Part shown: positions 44,940 to 54,213 of the stretch, one piece after another
Layout of the letters: each line of letters opens with the position of its first letter
How positions within the stretch are numbered: the first letter of the stretch is position 1
Source of the DNA: Melioribacteraceae bacterium
GTDB lineage: Bacteria; Bacteroidota; Ignavibacteria; Ignavibacteriales; Melioribacteraceae
Direction of reading: 5' to 3'
NCBI GenBank assembly: GCA_016927595.1
Contig: JAFGMI010000007.1
Coordinates: 62,001 to 126,000 of the forward strand
Length of the DNA: 64,000 nt
The notes under the pieces: generated by a model
Told to the model about the DNA's origin: nothing
Databases searched by the model: none
What the model saw: only the letters and a program-made list of their open reading frames with translations
Program-made: the position numbers and the translations under genes

Positions 44940-45521
44940 ATGGAAAAATATGCATTTATAAAAGAATCGCTGGAAGAAAGCTCCAGAGTAAAACTGGATA
45001 TTATTGAAAAATGTTCGGATGACATTTTAAAATCGGTTTTAATCATTGTCAGTTCTATTAAATCGGGCGGTAAAATACTGTTTTGCGGAAACGGTGGAAG
45101 TGCCGCCGATAGCCAGCATCTCGCAACGGAATTTGTTGTAAGATTAAGTCATGATCTTGATCGTCCTGCAATACCCGCAATTTCATTAACTACTGATAGT
45201 TCCTTTTTAACTGCTGGCGGTAATGATATAGGATTCGACAATGTTTTTGCGCGCGGAATTGAAGGACTTGGCAAAAAAGGTGATGTGCTCGTTGCAATAT
45301 CTACAAGCGGCAACTCTGAAAATGTTGTTCGTGCAGTAAATAAAGCAAAAGATATTGATTTAAAGATTATTGGTTTCCTGGGCGGTACCGGAGGAAAACT
45401 TCTTAATATCGTTGATGTTGCAGTACTTATACCCACTGATAATACTCAGAGAATACAGGAAGGACATATTACTGTCGGGCATATTTTATGTGAGCTGGTT
45501 GAACGCGAGCTATACGGTTAA
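44940..45521 (+). CDS. gmhA: Sedoheptulose-7-phosphate isomerase-like SIS protein
   Basis: 193 residues. SIS-fold motifs KILFCGNGGSAADSQHLATEF, LVAISTSGNSENVV, the sugar-binding Asn-Asn region and EGHITVGHILCELVE near the end match GmhA (phosphoheptose isomerase). It would begin heptose synthesis for LPS core or another glycan. Other heptose genes are not in the window. Follows the GGGPS gene. Confidence 0.88.
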   Translation: MEKYAFIKESLEESSRVKLDIIEKCSDDILKSVLIIVSSIKSGGKILFCGNGGSAADSQHLATEFVVRLSHDLDRPAIPAISLTTDSSFLTAGGNDIGFDNVFARGIEGLGKKGDVLVAISTSGNSENVVRAVNKAKDIDLKIIGFLGGTGGKLLNIVDVAVLIPTDNTQRIQEGHITVGHILCELVERELYG

Positions 45522-45555
45522 TTAAAATTCTTTCCATTAAATCAAGTGAAAAACT

Positions 45556-46026
45556 ATGAAGCTGAATGAGATATTTACATTAAAACGGATTTTAATAAGT
45601 CTGATTGTCTTATTTTTAATCGCGCAGTTGTTTCAAACAGACAAAACCAATCCTGAATCAGATCCTGCAGATGATTTTATTACTATCTATAAACCACCGA
45701 CCAAAATCGCTCACATAATTAAGACATCATGTTACGATTGCCATTCTTATCACACGCGTTATCCGTGGTATTCATATATAGCACCTGTATCATGGATAGT
45801 AAAAGGTCATATAGACGAGGGTCGAAAACGCGTAAATTTTTCGACCTGGAATGATTACGATACTCAAAGGCAAAAACGCAAACTCGGAGGTTGCACCGAG
45901 GCTGTAAGCGAGGGTGAAATGCCGCTTCCCCAATATCTGTGGCTACACCATGATGCAAATCTGACGGGTGAAACAAAGGAAAAACTTGTCGGATGGTTCA
46001 AGTCAACTTCAGATTCAATTAAGTAA
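45556..46026 (+). CDS. Haem-binding domain protein with CxxCH
   Basis: 156 residues. N-terminal membrane anchor (RILISLIVLFLIAQLF), then a periplasmic part with one haem motif CYDCH at 59-63 in the context SCYDCHSYHTRYPWYSYIAP, as in the haem-binding domain (DUF/PF14376-like) proteins. KRVNFSTWNDY and CTEAVSEGEMPLPQYLWLHHDA follow. Probably a c-type electron carrier or sensor; partner unknown. Confidence 0.8.
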   Translation: MKLNEIFTLKRILISLIVLFLIAQLFQTDKTNPESDPADDFITIYKPPTKIAHIIKTSCYDCHSYHTRYPWYSYIAPVSWIVKGHIDEGRKRVNFSTWNDYDTQRQKRKLGGCTEAVSEGEMPLPQYLWLHHDANLTGETKEKLVGWFKSTSDSIK

Positions 46027-46077
46027 TAATTACCCGTAAACCATTACTTTATTTTTCGTGTGTATTGAAGTAACTAA

Positions 46078-46539
46078 ATGAAAAATATTTCAACACAAAT
46101 AATAATAAAAACTAACTCATCAAAAGTATATGATGCTTTCACGAAGCCTGAACATTTAAGAAAATGGTGGGATGTATCAAAGGTATTAATCGAAGAAAAA
46201 CCGGGCGGACTCTACACATTAACGTGGCAAAAAGATAATAAAAGCGTGAGCTATGTTTCTTCCGGTATAATTGAAAAAATAATACCTTCAAAACAAATAA
46301 CGATAGTAAACAGCGTTTATATTAATCCATCAAAATCAATTCTGGGACCAATGGAATTGGCGATTAAGTTTAAAGAGCAAAATGGTTCTACAGAATTGAC
46401 AATTGTACAAAGTGGATACCAGAATGGTAATGATTGGGATTGGTATTATGCTGCAGTTAAGGAAGGATGGCCCAAGGCACTTTTGAACTTAAAAGAATAC
46501 CTTGAAAGCATTAATAACAAAGAACAGCTGCGTTTATAA
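46078..46539 (+). CDS. SRPBCC/AHSA1-like ligand-binding protein
   Basis: 153 residues. Opens with IIIKTNSSKVYDAFTKPEHLRKWWD, has the KPGGLYTLTW and YVSSGIIEKIIPSKQITI strands, and ends YLESIN. Fits the START-like SRPBCC fold (AHSA1/activator of Hsp90 ATPase family), a binder of small hydrophobic molecules. Small, monocistronic, function unknown. Confidence 0.8.
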   Translation: MKNISTQIIIKTNSSKVYDAFTKPEHLRKWWDVSKVLIEEKPGGLYTLTWQKDNKSVSYVSSGIIEKIIPSKQITIVNSVYINPSKSILGPMELAIKFKEQNGSTELTIVQSGYQNGNDWDWYYAAVKEGWPKALLNLKEYLESINNKEQLRL

Positions 46540-46616
46540 TTACAAGAAAATAAGAATCTTAAATTAATCATATTATAAAAGTTATTATAACATTACGGAT
46601 TCTATTGGATTTAAGT

Positions 46617-47555
46617 TCAATCCGCTATAAAATCATTCTCAACCAGCCAGTTGCTAAGCAAATAAAGCCATTGTTTATCGAGATATTTGTTGCGCATAGC
46701 AAAACCGTGTCCCCCCTGCTGAAATATATGCAGAGCTGCAATAACGCTGTTTTTTTTCAACGCTTCATAATATAAAAGACTGTTCTGAACAGGCACTGTA
46801 GTATCATCGCTTGCGTGCATAAGAAAAGTAGGAGGAGTTTTATCTGTCACATGTTTCTCATTAGAAAACTGATCAACAAGCAAACCGGAAGGATTATCAC
46901 CAAGCAGATTATTCCTTGAACCGTTGTGAGTAATTCCATTGAGCATTGATATCACAGGGTAAATTAAAATACTGAAATCGGGACGGAAGGAGATATCATT
47001 TGGGTTTGGAATTACAATTTCCCCGAAATGTGTCGAAAGTGTTGAGGCAACATGTCCTCCGGCTGAGAAACCAATTATACCAATTTTATCAGCGTTAATC
47101 CCATACTTCGATGCATTTTCTCTTAAATGCAAAATCGACTGCTGTGCATCAGCGAGAGGAACTAATTCCTTTTGGTCCATGAATAGATCACTTGGAATCC
47201 TGTACTTAAGTATAAAAGCTGAAATACCCATTGATGCAAACCATTGTCCCATCTTATAACCTTCCGTGGTGTAAGCCATTCTGTGATAACCGCCGCCCGG
47301 ACAAATAATAACTGCTGTACCATTTGGCTTTCCGGGTTTTATAAATTCCAGTTCAGGTATTGTAATATCGTAATAACGTGTTATCCCGGCTGAATCTGTT
47401 TCTTCTCTGATTAAATTTTCCGATGTGAAATTATAGGAGGGTTTACCTTCCCAGATCCGTATAATTATACTGTTTTGGGCAAAAAGATTTGGAATAAACA
47501 GAACTAACAGCAAAACCGCAGAAACAAAATTAGTCCTGAGATTAAATCCGTACAT
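46617..47555 (-). CDS. Secreted alpha/beta-hydrolase, esterase type
   Basis: About 312 residues from the ATG at 47555, chosen because GGAG lies nine bases ahead; the longer frame (47567) lacks it. Signal peptide to FAQ. CPGGGYHRMAYTTEG forms the oxyanion loop (HGGG-like), the nucleophile elbow is GFSAGGH, and ASDDTTVPVQNS with QQGGHGF supply Asp and His. Resembles acetylxylan esterase/lipase-like carbohydrate esterases. Neighbours give no pathway. Confidence 0.85.
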   Translation of the reverse strand: MYGFNLRTNFVSAVLLLVLFIPNLFAQNSIIIRIWEGKPSYNFTSENLIREETDSAGITRYYDITIPELEFIKPGKPNGTAVIICPGGGYHRMAYTTEGYKMGQWFASMGISAFILKYRIPSDLFMDQKELVPLADAQQSILHLRENASKYGINADKIGIIGFSAGGHVASTLSTHFGEIVIPNPNDISFRPDFSILIYPVISMLNGITHNGSRNNLLGDNPSGLLVDQFSNEKHVTDKTPPTFLMHASDDTTVPVQNSLLYYEALKKNSVIAALHIFQQGGHGFAMRNKYLDKQWLYLLSNWLVENDFIAD

Positions 47556-47556
47556 T

Positions 47557-47730
47557 TTATTCTCCATTATTCATTAAAGCTAAGCTGTTTATATTTCTTT
47601 TCACAATAATCTTGAGCTTATTTTCAACCTGCATCCGGTTTTGTATCCTCTTCAGCAATTCGAATGTAATGCAATTTGCTGCAACTACAAAATCCAAAAT
47701 AACAGATTTATTACCTGACTTAACAATCAT
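47557..47730 (-). CDS. Possible 57-residue ORF coupled to the hydrolase gene
   Basis: An open frame (start ATG 47730, stop TAA one base before the hydrolase ATG) reads MIVKSGNKSVILDFVVAANC and goes on with basic residues (LLKRIQNRMQVENKLKIIVKRN). The frame is open without stops for about 35 codons further upstream but has no start there. It may be a real small leader or a remnant. No RBS. Weak support. Confidence 0.25.
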   Translation of the reverse strand: MIVKSGNKSVILDFVVAANCITFELLKRIQNRMQVENKLKIIVKRNINSLALMNNGE

Positions 47731-47919
47731 TCGCGATATAATTCTTACATTTTGATATTTATTGTCAGGGAGACTACTTTTGTTTTCTCTGTTATTCCCA
47801 TTGACAATTTTGAAATCATTTGGAGTCTCTTTATTTATTTTACACTTTCAATTGAAAGTGAATATACACTCCGGCAAATCTCATCATTTTTAATTAATTT
47901 TATGAACTTAATAATTTAG
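47568..47919. other. Intergenic stretch with palindrome and weak small ORF
   Basis: The 350 bases between divergent hydrolase and aconitase genes hold the weak 57-residue minus-strand frame and, near the aconitase side, an 18-bp perfect palindrome. No tRNA or further ORF is recognisable. Confidence 0.4.
47843..47860. promoter_or_regulatory. Palindrome CACTTTCAATTGAAAGTG upstream of aconitase
   Basis: An 18-bp perfect palindrome, 75 bases ahead of the aconitase ATG. Such long symmetric sites usually bind dimeric repressors or activators. It is not followed by a T run, so terminator use is unlikely. Confidence 0.5.
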
Positions 47920-47934
47920 TTGAAAGGTGAAATT

Positions 47935-50199
47935 ATGGCTGAAAACTTTGATATGATTCAAAAAGTTTACGGGAATTTTGCTTCTAAGGTTGACAAAGCC
48001 CGTAAAATATTGAACAGACCGATGACTTACGCTGAAAAAATTCTCTACTCGCATCTCTGGGAAGAAACAGATAAACCTTTTGTACGAGGAAAAGATTACG
48101 TTGAACTTGCTCCCGACCGTGTAGCGATGCAGGATGCTACTGCTCAGATGGCACTTCTGCAGTTCATGCATTCCGGCAGGGATAAAGTTGCTGTTCCGTC
48201 AACTGCTCATGCAGACCATTTAATTCAGGCTAAAATCGGTGCTAAGGAAGATCTTAATCGTGCATTTGATGAGAACAAGGAAGTTTATGATTTTATATCA
48301 AGCGTTTCCAGGCGTTACGGCGTTGGATTCTGGAAACCGGGGGCGGGAATTATTCATCAGGTAGTTCTTGAGAATTATGCTTTCCCGGGTGGAATGATGA
48401 TTGGAACAGACAGCCACACTCCTAATGCAGGTGGACTGGGAATGATAGCAATCGGCGTTGGCGGTGCTGATGCAGTGGATGTAATGTCGGAAATGGCATG
48501 GGAATTAAAATGGCCAAAACTGATCGGCGTGAAATTGAGCGGGAAATTGAGCGGGTGGACTACACCGAAGGATGTCATATTAAAAGTCGCCGGCATTCTT
48601 ACTGTAAAAGGCGGTACCGGTGCCATCGTTGAATATTTCGGTGAAGGATCAGGCTCAATTTCATGTACAGGTAAAGCGACCATCTGTAATATGGGTGCTG
48701 AAATTGGCGCTACGACTTCTCTTTTCGCATACGATGAAAAGATGGATGTTTATTTACGTAAAACTGCACGAGCTGATGTAGCCGATCTTGCAAAACAAAA
48801 TGCAGATGCACTTAAAGCTGATGACGATGTGCTGGAGAATCCGGAAAAGTACTTCGATCAGTTGATTGAAATAAATCTAGATGTGCTCGAACCTCATTTG
48901 AATGGTCCGTTTACTCCCGACAAATCATGGCCTATCTCAAAAATGAAAGAGGCTGTTAAAGAAAACGACTTCCCCGAAAATGTTAGCGTGGCTTTAATAG
49001 GAAGCTGTACAAATTCCAGTTATGAAGATATAGATAGATCAGCCAGCATTGCTGAGCAGGCGATGGCAATGGGGTTAAAGGCAAAATCACAGTTTACAAT
49101 TACGCCTGGTTCGGAACAGGTTAGAGCTACAATAGAACGAGACGGGCAATTAAAAACATTAACCGATTTCGGCGGTATCGTACTTGCAAATGCATGCGGT
49201 CCCTGTATCGGAATGTGGCAGCGTATGGATAATCCGTCGGGTGAAAGAAATACAATTGTTACATCGTTCAACAGGAATTTTGCAAAGAGAAACGATGGCA
49301 ATCCGAATACACTTGCTTTTGTTGCATCGCCTGAAATTACTACTGCAATCGCGCTTGCAGGAAAGCTCACGTTTAATCCACTTACGGATGAATTGGAAAA
49401 TGACAGCGGCGAAAAAGTTAAACTTGATGCTCCCACCGGTGATGAACTGCCAGAGAACGGATTCGTTCCTGATTTATCGGGCTATCAGGCACCGCTGAAA
49501 GACGGCTCGGGCGTAGAAGTTATAATCAATCCTGAAAGTAAGCGTCTTCAGTTCCTTGACAGATTTAAACCATGGGACGGTAAAGACTTTGTTGATATGC
49601 CGGTACTTATAAAAGCTAAAGGTAAATGTACTACAGACCATATATCGATGGCTGGACCATGGCTGCGATTCAGAGGTCACCTCGATAATATTTCAGATAA
49701 CCTTCTGCTCGGCGCAATTAATGCTTTTACCGATGAAGCAGGCAAAGTTAAAAACCAGTTCACGGGTGAAATAAAAGTTGTGCACGAGGTTGCACGCGAT
49801 TATAAATCAAGAGGTATCGGCTGGGTAGTTATCGGTGATGAAAATTACGGTGAAGGATCAAGCCGCGAGCATGCAGCTATGGAACCACGACATTTGGGAG
49901 GCAAGGCTATAATAGTGAAGAGTTTTGCAAGAATCCATGAAACAAATCTCAAGAAACAAGGTATGCTGCCGCTTACTTTCGACAATCCTTCTGATTATGA
50001 TAAAGTTCAGGAAGATGACAAATTAAGCATAACCGGTTTAACCGAATTCGCTCCGGGGAAACAGTTGAAACTTATTATCAGGCATTCTGATGGATCAACC
50101 GATGAAGCTTTGCTTAATCATACCTTTAATGAAAATCAAATAAAATGGTTTAAAGCAGGCAGCGCTCTTAATCTGATTGCCGCCCAGCAACAAAAATAA
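47935..50199 (+). CDS. acnA: Aconitate hydratase
   Basis: About 754 residues from the ATG at 47935 (AAAGGTGAAATT ahead; a TTG at 47920 is in frame). The [4Fe-4S] cysteines lie in [12 protein letters not shown] and [41 protein letters not shown] and [18 protein letters not shown] mark substrate and swivel-domain loops. It is the mitochondrial-type aconitase (ANNLGG-like), interconverting citrate and isocitrate in the TCA cycle. Followed by a strong terminator. Confidence 0.96.
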   Translation: MAENFDMIQKVYGNFASKVDKARKILNRPMTYAEKILYSHLWEETDKPFVRGKDYVELAPDRVAMQDATAQMALLQFMHSGRDKVAVPSTAHADHLIQAKIGAKEDLNRAFDENKEVYDFISSVSRRYGVGFWKPGAGIIHQVVLENYAFPGGMMIGTDSHTPNAGGLGMIAIGVGGADAVDVMSEMAWELKWPKLIGVKLSGKLSGWTTPKDVILKVAGILTVKGGTGAIVEYFGEGSGSISCTGKATICNMGAEIGATTSLFAYDEKMDVYLRKTARADVADLAKQNADALKADDDVLENPEKYFDQLIEINLDVLEPHLNGPFTPDKSWPISKMKEAVKENDFPENVSVALIGSCTNSSYEDIDRSASIAEQAMAMGLKAKSQFTITPGSEQVRATIERDGQLKTLTDFGGIVLANACGPCIGMWQRMDNPSGERNTIVTSFNRNFAKRNDGNPNTLAFVASPEITTAIALAGKLTFNPLTDELENDSGEKVKLDAPTGDELPENGFVPDLSGYQAPLKDGSGVEVIINPESKRLQFLDRFKPWDGKDFVDMPVLIKAKGKCTTDHISMAGPWLRFRGHLDNISDNLLLGAINAFTDEAGKVKNQFTGEIKVVHEVARDYKSRGIGWVVIGDENYGEGSSREHAAMEPRHLGGKAIIVKSFARIHETNLKKQGMLPLTFDNPSDYDKVQEDDKLSITGLTEFAPGKQLKLIIRHSDGSTDEALLNHTFNENQIKWFKAGSALNLIAAQQQK

Positions 50200-50207
50200 T
50201 CATAACA

Positions 50208-50237
50208 AACAGTGACAGCTATTCAGCTGTCACTGTT
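50208..50237. terminator. Strong intrinsic terminator after aconitase
   Basis: AACAGTGACAGCT-ATTC-AGCTGTCACTGTT, a perfect 13-bp stem with a 4-base loop followed by TTTATTAT. It lies between aconitase and the convergent DUF192 gene, so it can serve both strands. Confidence 0.9.
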
Positions 50238-50271
50238 TTATTATCAGCTGCTTCAGATTCAAAACCGGAAA

Positions 50272-50844
50272 TTACATTCTTCGCCAGACTATTTTATCGC
50301 CCACCTTAATTTTATACCTGTCAGTATAACCTGCGTTTACCTCAACAACATATATTGCGGGTGCACCGGAAGCGTATGAGCTCTCATCAAATGGTACAGC
50401 ATTTTTATGGATCTTAACGATCTCGTTTTTTTTATTAACAAATATTATATCTAACGGAATTACAGTGTTTTTCATCCAGAAGGACTGATAAGACTCATTC
50501 GGAAAAATGAAAAACATGCCCTGCGTATCAGTCATCTTGTTTCTGTACATTAGTCCTTGCGAACGTGAATCATCATTATCCGCAATCTCGATGTCTATCT
50601 TTGAATAAAACTTACCGTCGGACGAGACAAATGTTAACTCTCCCTGTTTCTTAAAAATGAATGCTGTATAATCCTTCACAATGTTATTTCCGTTACTGTT
50701 TGCAGTTTCCCGTAAAAAAGTTGAAAACACAAAAAAGAGAATAATTATAACGAACACAAACCCGGCGGCAATCTGAAATATTTTTTGTTTCCTTGTTCGA
50801 AGTGATTTCTTGTTACCATCTTTTTGATTATTCTTTTTCGACAT
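50272..50844 (-). CDS. DUF192 protein with membrane anchor
   Basis: 190 residues. Basic N terminus, one membrane helix (FQIAAGFVFVIIILFFVF), then a DUF192 domain: IEIADNDDSRSQGLMYR, GMFFIFPNESYQSFWMKN, IPLDIIFVN and AIYVVEVNAGYTDRYKIKVGD. DUF192 folds as a small beta-barrel of unknown function. Anchored in the inner membrane facing the periplasm. Confidence 0.9.
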   Translation of the reverse strand: MSKKNNQKDGNKKSLRTRKQKIFQIAAGFVFVIIILFFVFSTFLRETANSNGNNIVKDYTAFIFKKQGELTFVSSDGKFYSKIDIEIADNDDSRSQGLMYRNKMTDTQGMFFIFPNESYQSFWMKNTVIPLDIIFVNKKNEIVKIHKNAVPFDESSYASGAPAIYVVEVNAGYTDRYKIKVGDKIVWRRM

Positions 50845-50917
50845 GTTATTTTAAGGCTGATTATATAAATATTTAATTTGCACTCGTTCAAATTTACAAT
50901 AAAATATATAAATCCGG

Positions 50918-51766
50918 ATGTCAGAAATAACAGAGAGAAATATTATAACCTTAAACAGCACTCAGGAAAAAATGATCCGAAGCGGCTGGGGAGCTGAAAC
51001 TGTTGACAACACAACAGTTGAAAAGATAACATATTTATCAGACGGACTGAGAGTAAAAGGTTATATCGCATATCCAAAAGATTACAGTAAGAAGTATCCG
51101 TGTATTATATGGTGCCGGGGAGGTATCGGAAATGCCGGTGCCATAGATAGTTTTACTGCAAGAGGTATATTCGGTCAGCTGGCTGCCTGGGGCTATGTGG
51201 TTTTTTCTACTCAGTACAGAGGCAACGACGGCGGTGAAGGTAATGACGAGTTCGGCGGCAGCGATATTAACGACGTATTGAACCTTGTTAAACTCGCAAA
51301 ACACATTCCTCAGGCAGACGAAAAAATTTGGGGAATTGAAGGTTGGAGCAGAGGCGGAATGATGACATATCTTACTTTAACTAAAAGCAAATTGTTCAAA
51401 GCTGCTGTGGTAACAGGCGGTATAGCTAACCTGAGATGTAATTCGGAGGAAAGCAGGTTCATGCGGAAATTATACGAGCTTACAATGGGTAAATACGGTT
51501 CTGACAATTTCAATCATAATTGCCAGTCCCGCTCAATTATTAATATCACGGAAAAATTACCAGGCTCCACTCCCCTGCTGATAATACACGGTTCAAATGA
51601 TGAAAGGGTTTTACCCCATGATTCATTAGACCTATCATATAAATTGCTCGCGAACAAAATCCCTTTCAGACTTGTTATTCTGGAAGGAGGTGATCACTTT
51701 TTGAAATCACACCGCTCCGAAGTTGATATTCAAAGAAAACAATGGTTTAAGAAATATTTAAAATAA
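50918..51766 (+). CDS. Alpha/beta-hydrolase, prolyl-oligopeptidase-like
   Basis: 282 residues, no signal peptide. KGYIAYPKDYSKKYPCIIWCRGG opens the fold; the nucleophile is in GIEGWSRGGMMTYL; Asp in LIIHGSNDERVLP and His in LEGGDHFLKSHR complete the triad. Matches S9/dienelactone-hydrolase-like cytoplasmic hydrolases. Substrate unknown. Followed 20 bases later by the EVE protein gene. Confidence 0.85.
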   Translation: MSEITERNIITLNSTQEKMIRSGWGAETVDNTTVEKITYLSDGLRVKGYIAYPKDYSKKYPCIIWCRGGIGNAGAIDSFTARGIFGQLAAWGYVVFSTQYRGNDGGEGNDEFGGSDINDVLNLVKLAKHIPQADEKIWGIEGWSRGGMMTYLTLTKSKLFKAAVVTGGIANLRCNSEESRFMRKLYELTMGKYGSDNFNHNCQSRSIINITEKLPGSTPLLIIHGSNDERVLPHDSLDLSYKLLANKIPFRLVILEGGDHFLKSHRSEVDIQRKQWFKKYLK

Positions 51767-51785
51767 AATTGGAGGGATTTCATAA

Positions 51786-52244
51786 ATGAAATACTGGTTG
51801 TTCAAATCTGAACCAGAATCTTATTCTATCGATGATCTTAAGAGAGATAAAAAGACATTCTGGGATGGAATCAGAAATTATCAAGCTCGCAATTTCATAC
51901 GGGATAATATAAAAAAAGGTGATTTGGTGCTGTTTTATCACAGTAATGCAGACCCGAATGCAGTTGTTGGTGTTTGTGAAATTATTAAGGAAGCATATCC
52001 CGATAATACGGCATTTGACCCCGAGTCAAAATATTATGATCCTAAAAGCAAAAATGAAGAACCAACCTGGTTCATGGTTGATGTAAAATTCAAGTTCAAA
52101 TTCAAAAAACCTGTTACTTTGCAGGAAATCAAAAATAATTCAAAACTAAAAAACATAAGGCTGGTTCACAGGGGCAACAGATTATCGCTGTTCCCCATCG
52201 ATAAAAATGAGTATGAGATTATAATTGCAATGTCCGAAAAGTAA
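51786..52244 (+). CDS. EVE-domain protein
   Basis: 152 residues, all EVE: YWLFKSEPESYSIDDLKRDK, WDGIRNYQARNFIRD, KGDLVLFYHSNADPNAVVGV and the C-terminal LVHRGNRLSLFPI. EVE domains bind modified bases in DNA or RNA (PUA-like) and can act in restriction or RNA modification. A lone small EVE gene like this is common in bacteria. Preceded by GGAGGGATT. Confidence 0.93.
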   Translation: MKYWLFKSEPESYSIDDLKRDKKTFWDGIRNYQARNFIRDNIKKGDLVLFYHSNADPNAVVGVCEIIKEAYPDNTAFDPESKYYDPKSKNEEPTWFMVDVKFKFKFKKPVTLQEIKNNSKLKNIRLVHRGNRLSLFPIDKNEYEIIIAMSEK

Positions 52245-52305
52245 TTTAAATGTTACTTACAACTTTTCGGGATAATAATTCTGTGCATTAATGATACAAT
52301 TATTA

Positions 52306-52313
52306 TATTTTTG
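52306..52313 (+). promoter_or_regulatory. Possible -7 element TATTTTTG before LysM gene
   Basis: TATTTTTG matches TAnnTTTG and lies 23 bases ahead of the LysM gene's ATG. A plausible -33 TTTG is not seen at the right distance. Confidence 0.4.
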
Positions 52314-52335
52314 GTTGTGCACATCAGAGGGAACT

Positions 52336-52734
52336 ATGAATAAAAAGAATATTGTACTATTCTCGATAATAGGCTTCGCTGTAATAATTATTTTAATCTT
52401 ATTATTTGTTTTTAATCCGTTTGAATCTAAACCTCCGGCAGTGACTGATCAAATCCCTCAGCAACCGCAATCCTCTCAACCGGATAGTATGAATACTACA
52501 GTGGAAACCAAATCTGAAACCCAAAAACCCGTCAAGAAAATGGTTTCTTCTCAGGAATCGAAAGATTATGATATTTACGTAGTTAAGGAGGGGGAGACAC
52601 TTCAGAGCATTGCAGAGAAACTATATGGGGACAAAAGCAAATGGTTCGACATATTTCTGGCTAACGAAGCAAACATTGATTGGTACGACACCATTTATGT
52701 CGGTCAGGAATTAAAATTGCCGGCTAGCGACTAA
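52336..52734 (+). CDS. Membrane-anchored LysM protein
   Basis: About 132 residues from the ATG at 52336 (GAGGGAACT ahead; the frame extends to 52291 but without a good start). One membrane helix (IIGFAVIIILILLFVFNPF), a Pro/Gln/Ser-rich linker and a C-terminal LysM (YVVKEGETLQSIAEKLYGDK, then VGQELKLP). Probably binds peptidoglycan in the periplasm. Confidence 0.88.
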   Translation: MNKKNIVLFSIIGFAVIIILILLFVFNPFESKPPAVTDQIPQQPQSSQPDSMNTTVETKSETQKPVKKMVSSQESKDYDIYVVKEGETLQSIAEKLYGDKSKWFDIFLANEANIDWYDTIYVGQELKLPASD

Positions 52735-52868
52735 CCGACAGGCAACCTCCAACCCCGGTAATTCCAGAAACAAATTTTTTACCGAGCAAACTTATGGCTT
52801 AATTAAATAATTACCGATAACCTGAAATTGAATTATAATTTTCTTTTAAATCATCTAAGGAATTAACT

Positions 52869-54191
52869 ATGAAATCTTCTATGATTACAGCAGTTTTATT
52901 GCTGTTTATATCGATTATTTACGCCCAATCGAAGACTATTGAATTTATTGAATACGATTTGGAGAATGGGCTGCATGTTATTCTTCATCAGGATAACAGT
53001 ACTCCTATTGTTGCTGTTTCGGTACTTTACCATGTCGGATCGAAAAATGAGGATCCGGAAAGAACCGGATTTGCACATTTCTTTGAACACCTGATGTTTG
53101 AAGGAAGTAAAAATATTCCGCGTGGCAAGTATTCTGAAATTGTTGAAAGCAATGGCGGAGCGTTAAATGCTTTTACAAGTTTCGATCAGACTTTCTATTT
53201 CGATCTGCTTCCTTCAAATCAGCTGGAACTCGGATTATGGCTTGAATCGGAAAGAATGCTGCACCTTATGGTCGACAGCGTTGGAATTGAAACACAGCGA
53301 AAAGTAGTTAAAGAAGAAAAAAAACAAAATTATGAAAACCAGCCTTACGGCTCACTGCTTGAAGAGACTTTCGAGCGAGCCTATTCGGAGCACCCATATC
53401 GATGGATTCCGATTGGTTCTGTACAGTATATCGATATGGCATCTTACGATGAATTCATGGACTTCTATAGGACTTTTTACGTACCCAACAATGCGGTATT
53501 ATCAATAGCAGGTGATCTGAGTATTGATCAGACCAAAGAATTAATTGAAAAATATTTCGGCGATATTCCGCGTGGAACACTTGAAATTCCAAGACCTGAT
53601 ATTATTGAACCTGAAATGACATCAGAAGTAAGAGATACTGTTTTTGATAATATTCAGCTTCCGGCTGTAATACAGGCATATCATATACCGGAAATGACGA
53701 GTAAAGATATGTATGCAATCGATATGCTGACTACATTATTATCGACGGGACAAAGTTCAAGAATTTATAAAGAACTCGTAGATAATCAGCAGAAGGCGGT
53801 TGCTGCAGGTTCGTTTCCGTTAACTCTGGAAGATCCGGGATTATTTTTGAGCTATGCAATTTGTAATGCGGGTGTCGATCCGGCTGATCTTGAAAAATCT
53901 ATGCAGGCTGAACTGGATAAAACCAAAAGTGAATTAATATCTGATGCCGAGTTTCAAAAATTAAGAAACCAAATGGAAAACCGGTTCGTATCAAGCAATT
54001 CAAGGGTTGCAGGCATAGCTCAAAGCCTTGCTGAATACTATGTATATTACGGTAATACAAATCTTATAAATACAGAACTTGATAATTATATGGAAGTATC
54101 AAAGGAAGATATTAAACGCGTTGCTAACGAATACCTGACGGAAGATGCACGGGTTGTACTTTACTATTTGCCAAAATCATCACAAAATTAA
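52869..54191 (+). CDS. M16-family zinc peptidase, catalytic member
   Basis: 440 residues with signal peptide ending at YAQ. The inverted zinc motif HFFEH is at 70-74 with the distal Glu in VVKEEKKQN near 148-150. AYHIPEM and STGQSSRIYKELV lie in the second domain. Pitrilysin-like peptidases of this type act as heterodimers with an inactive partner, here encoded 22 bases downstream. Periplasmic. A role in processing or degrading peptides. Confidence 0.93.
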   Translation: MKSSMITAVLLLFISIIYAQSKTIEFIEYDLENGLHVILHQDNSTPIVAVSVLYHVGSKNEDPERTGFAHFFEHLMFEGSKNIPRGKYSEIVESNGGALNAFTSFDQTFYFDLLPSNQLELGLWLESERMLHLMVDSVGIETQRKVVKEEKKQNYENQPYGSLLEETFERAYSEHPYRWIPIGSVQYIDMASYDEFMDFYRTFYVPNNAVLSIAGDLSIDQTKELIEKYFGDIPRGTLEIPRPDIIEPEMTSEVRDTVFDNIQLPAVIQAYHIPEMTSKDMYAIDMLTTLLSTGQSSRIYKELVDNQQKAVAAGSFPLTLEDPGLFLSYAICNAGVDPADLEKSMQAELDKTKSELISDAEFQKLRNQMENRFVSSNSRVAGIAQSLAEYYVYYGNTNLINTELDNYMEVSKEDIKRVANEYLTEDARVVLYYLPKSSQN

Positions 54192-54213
54192 TAGAAAAAT
54201 TTAAGGGAATACA

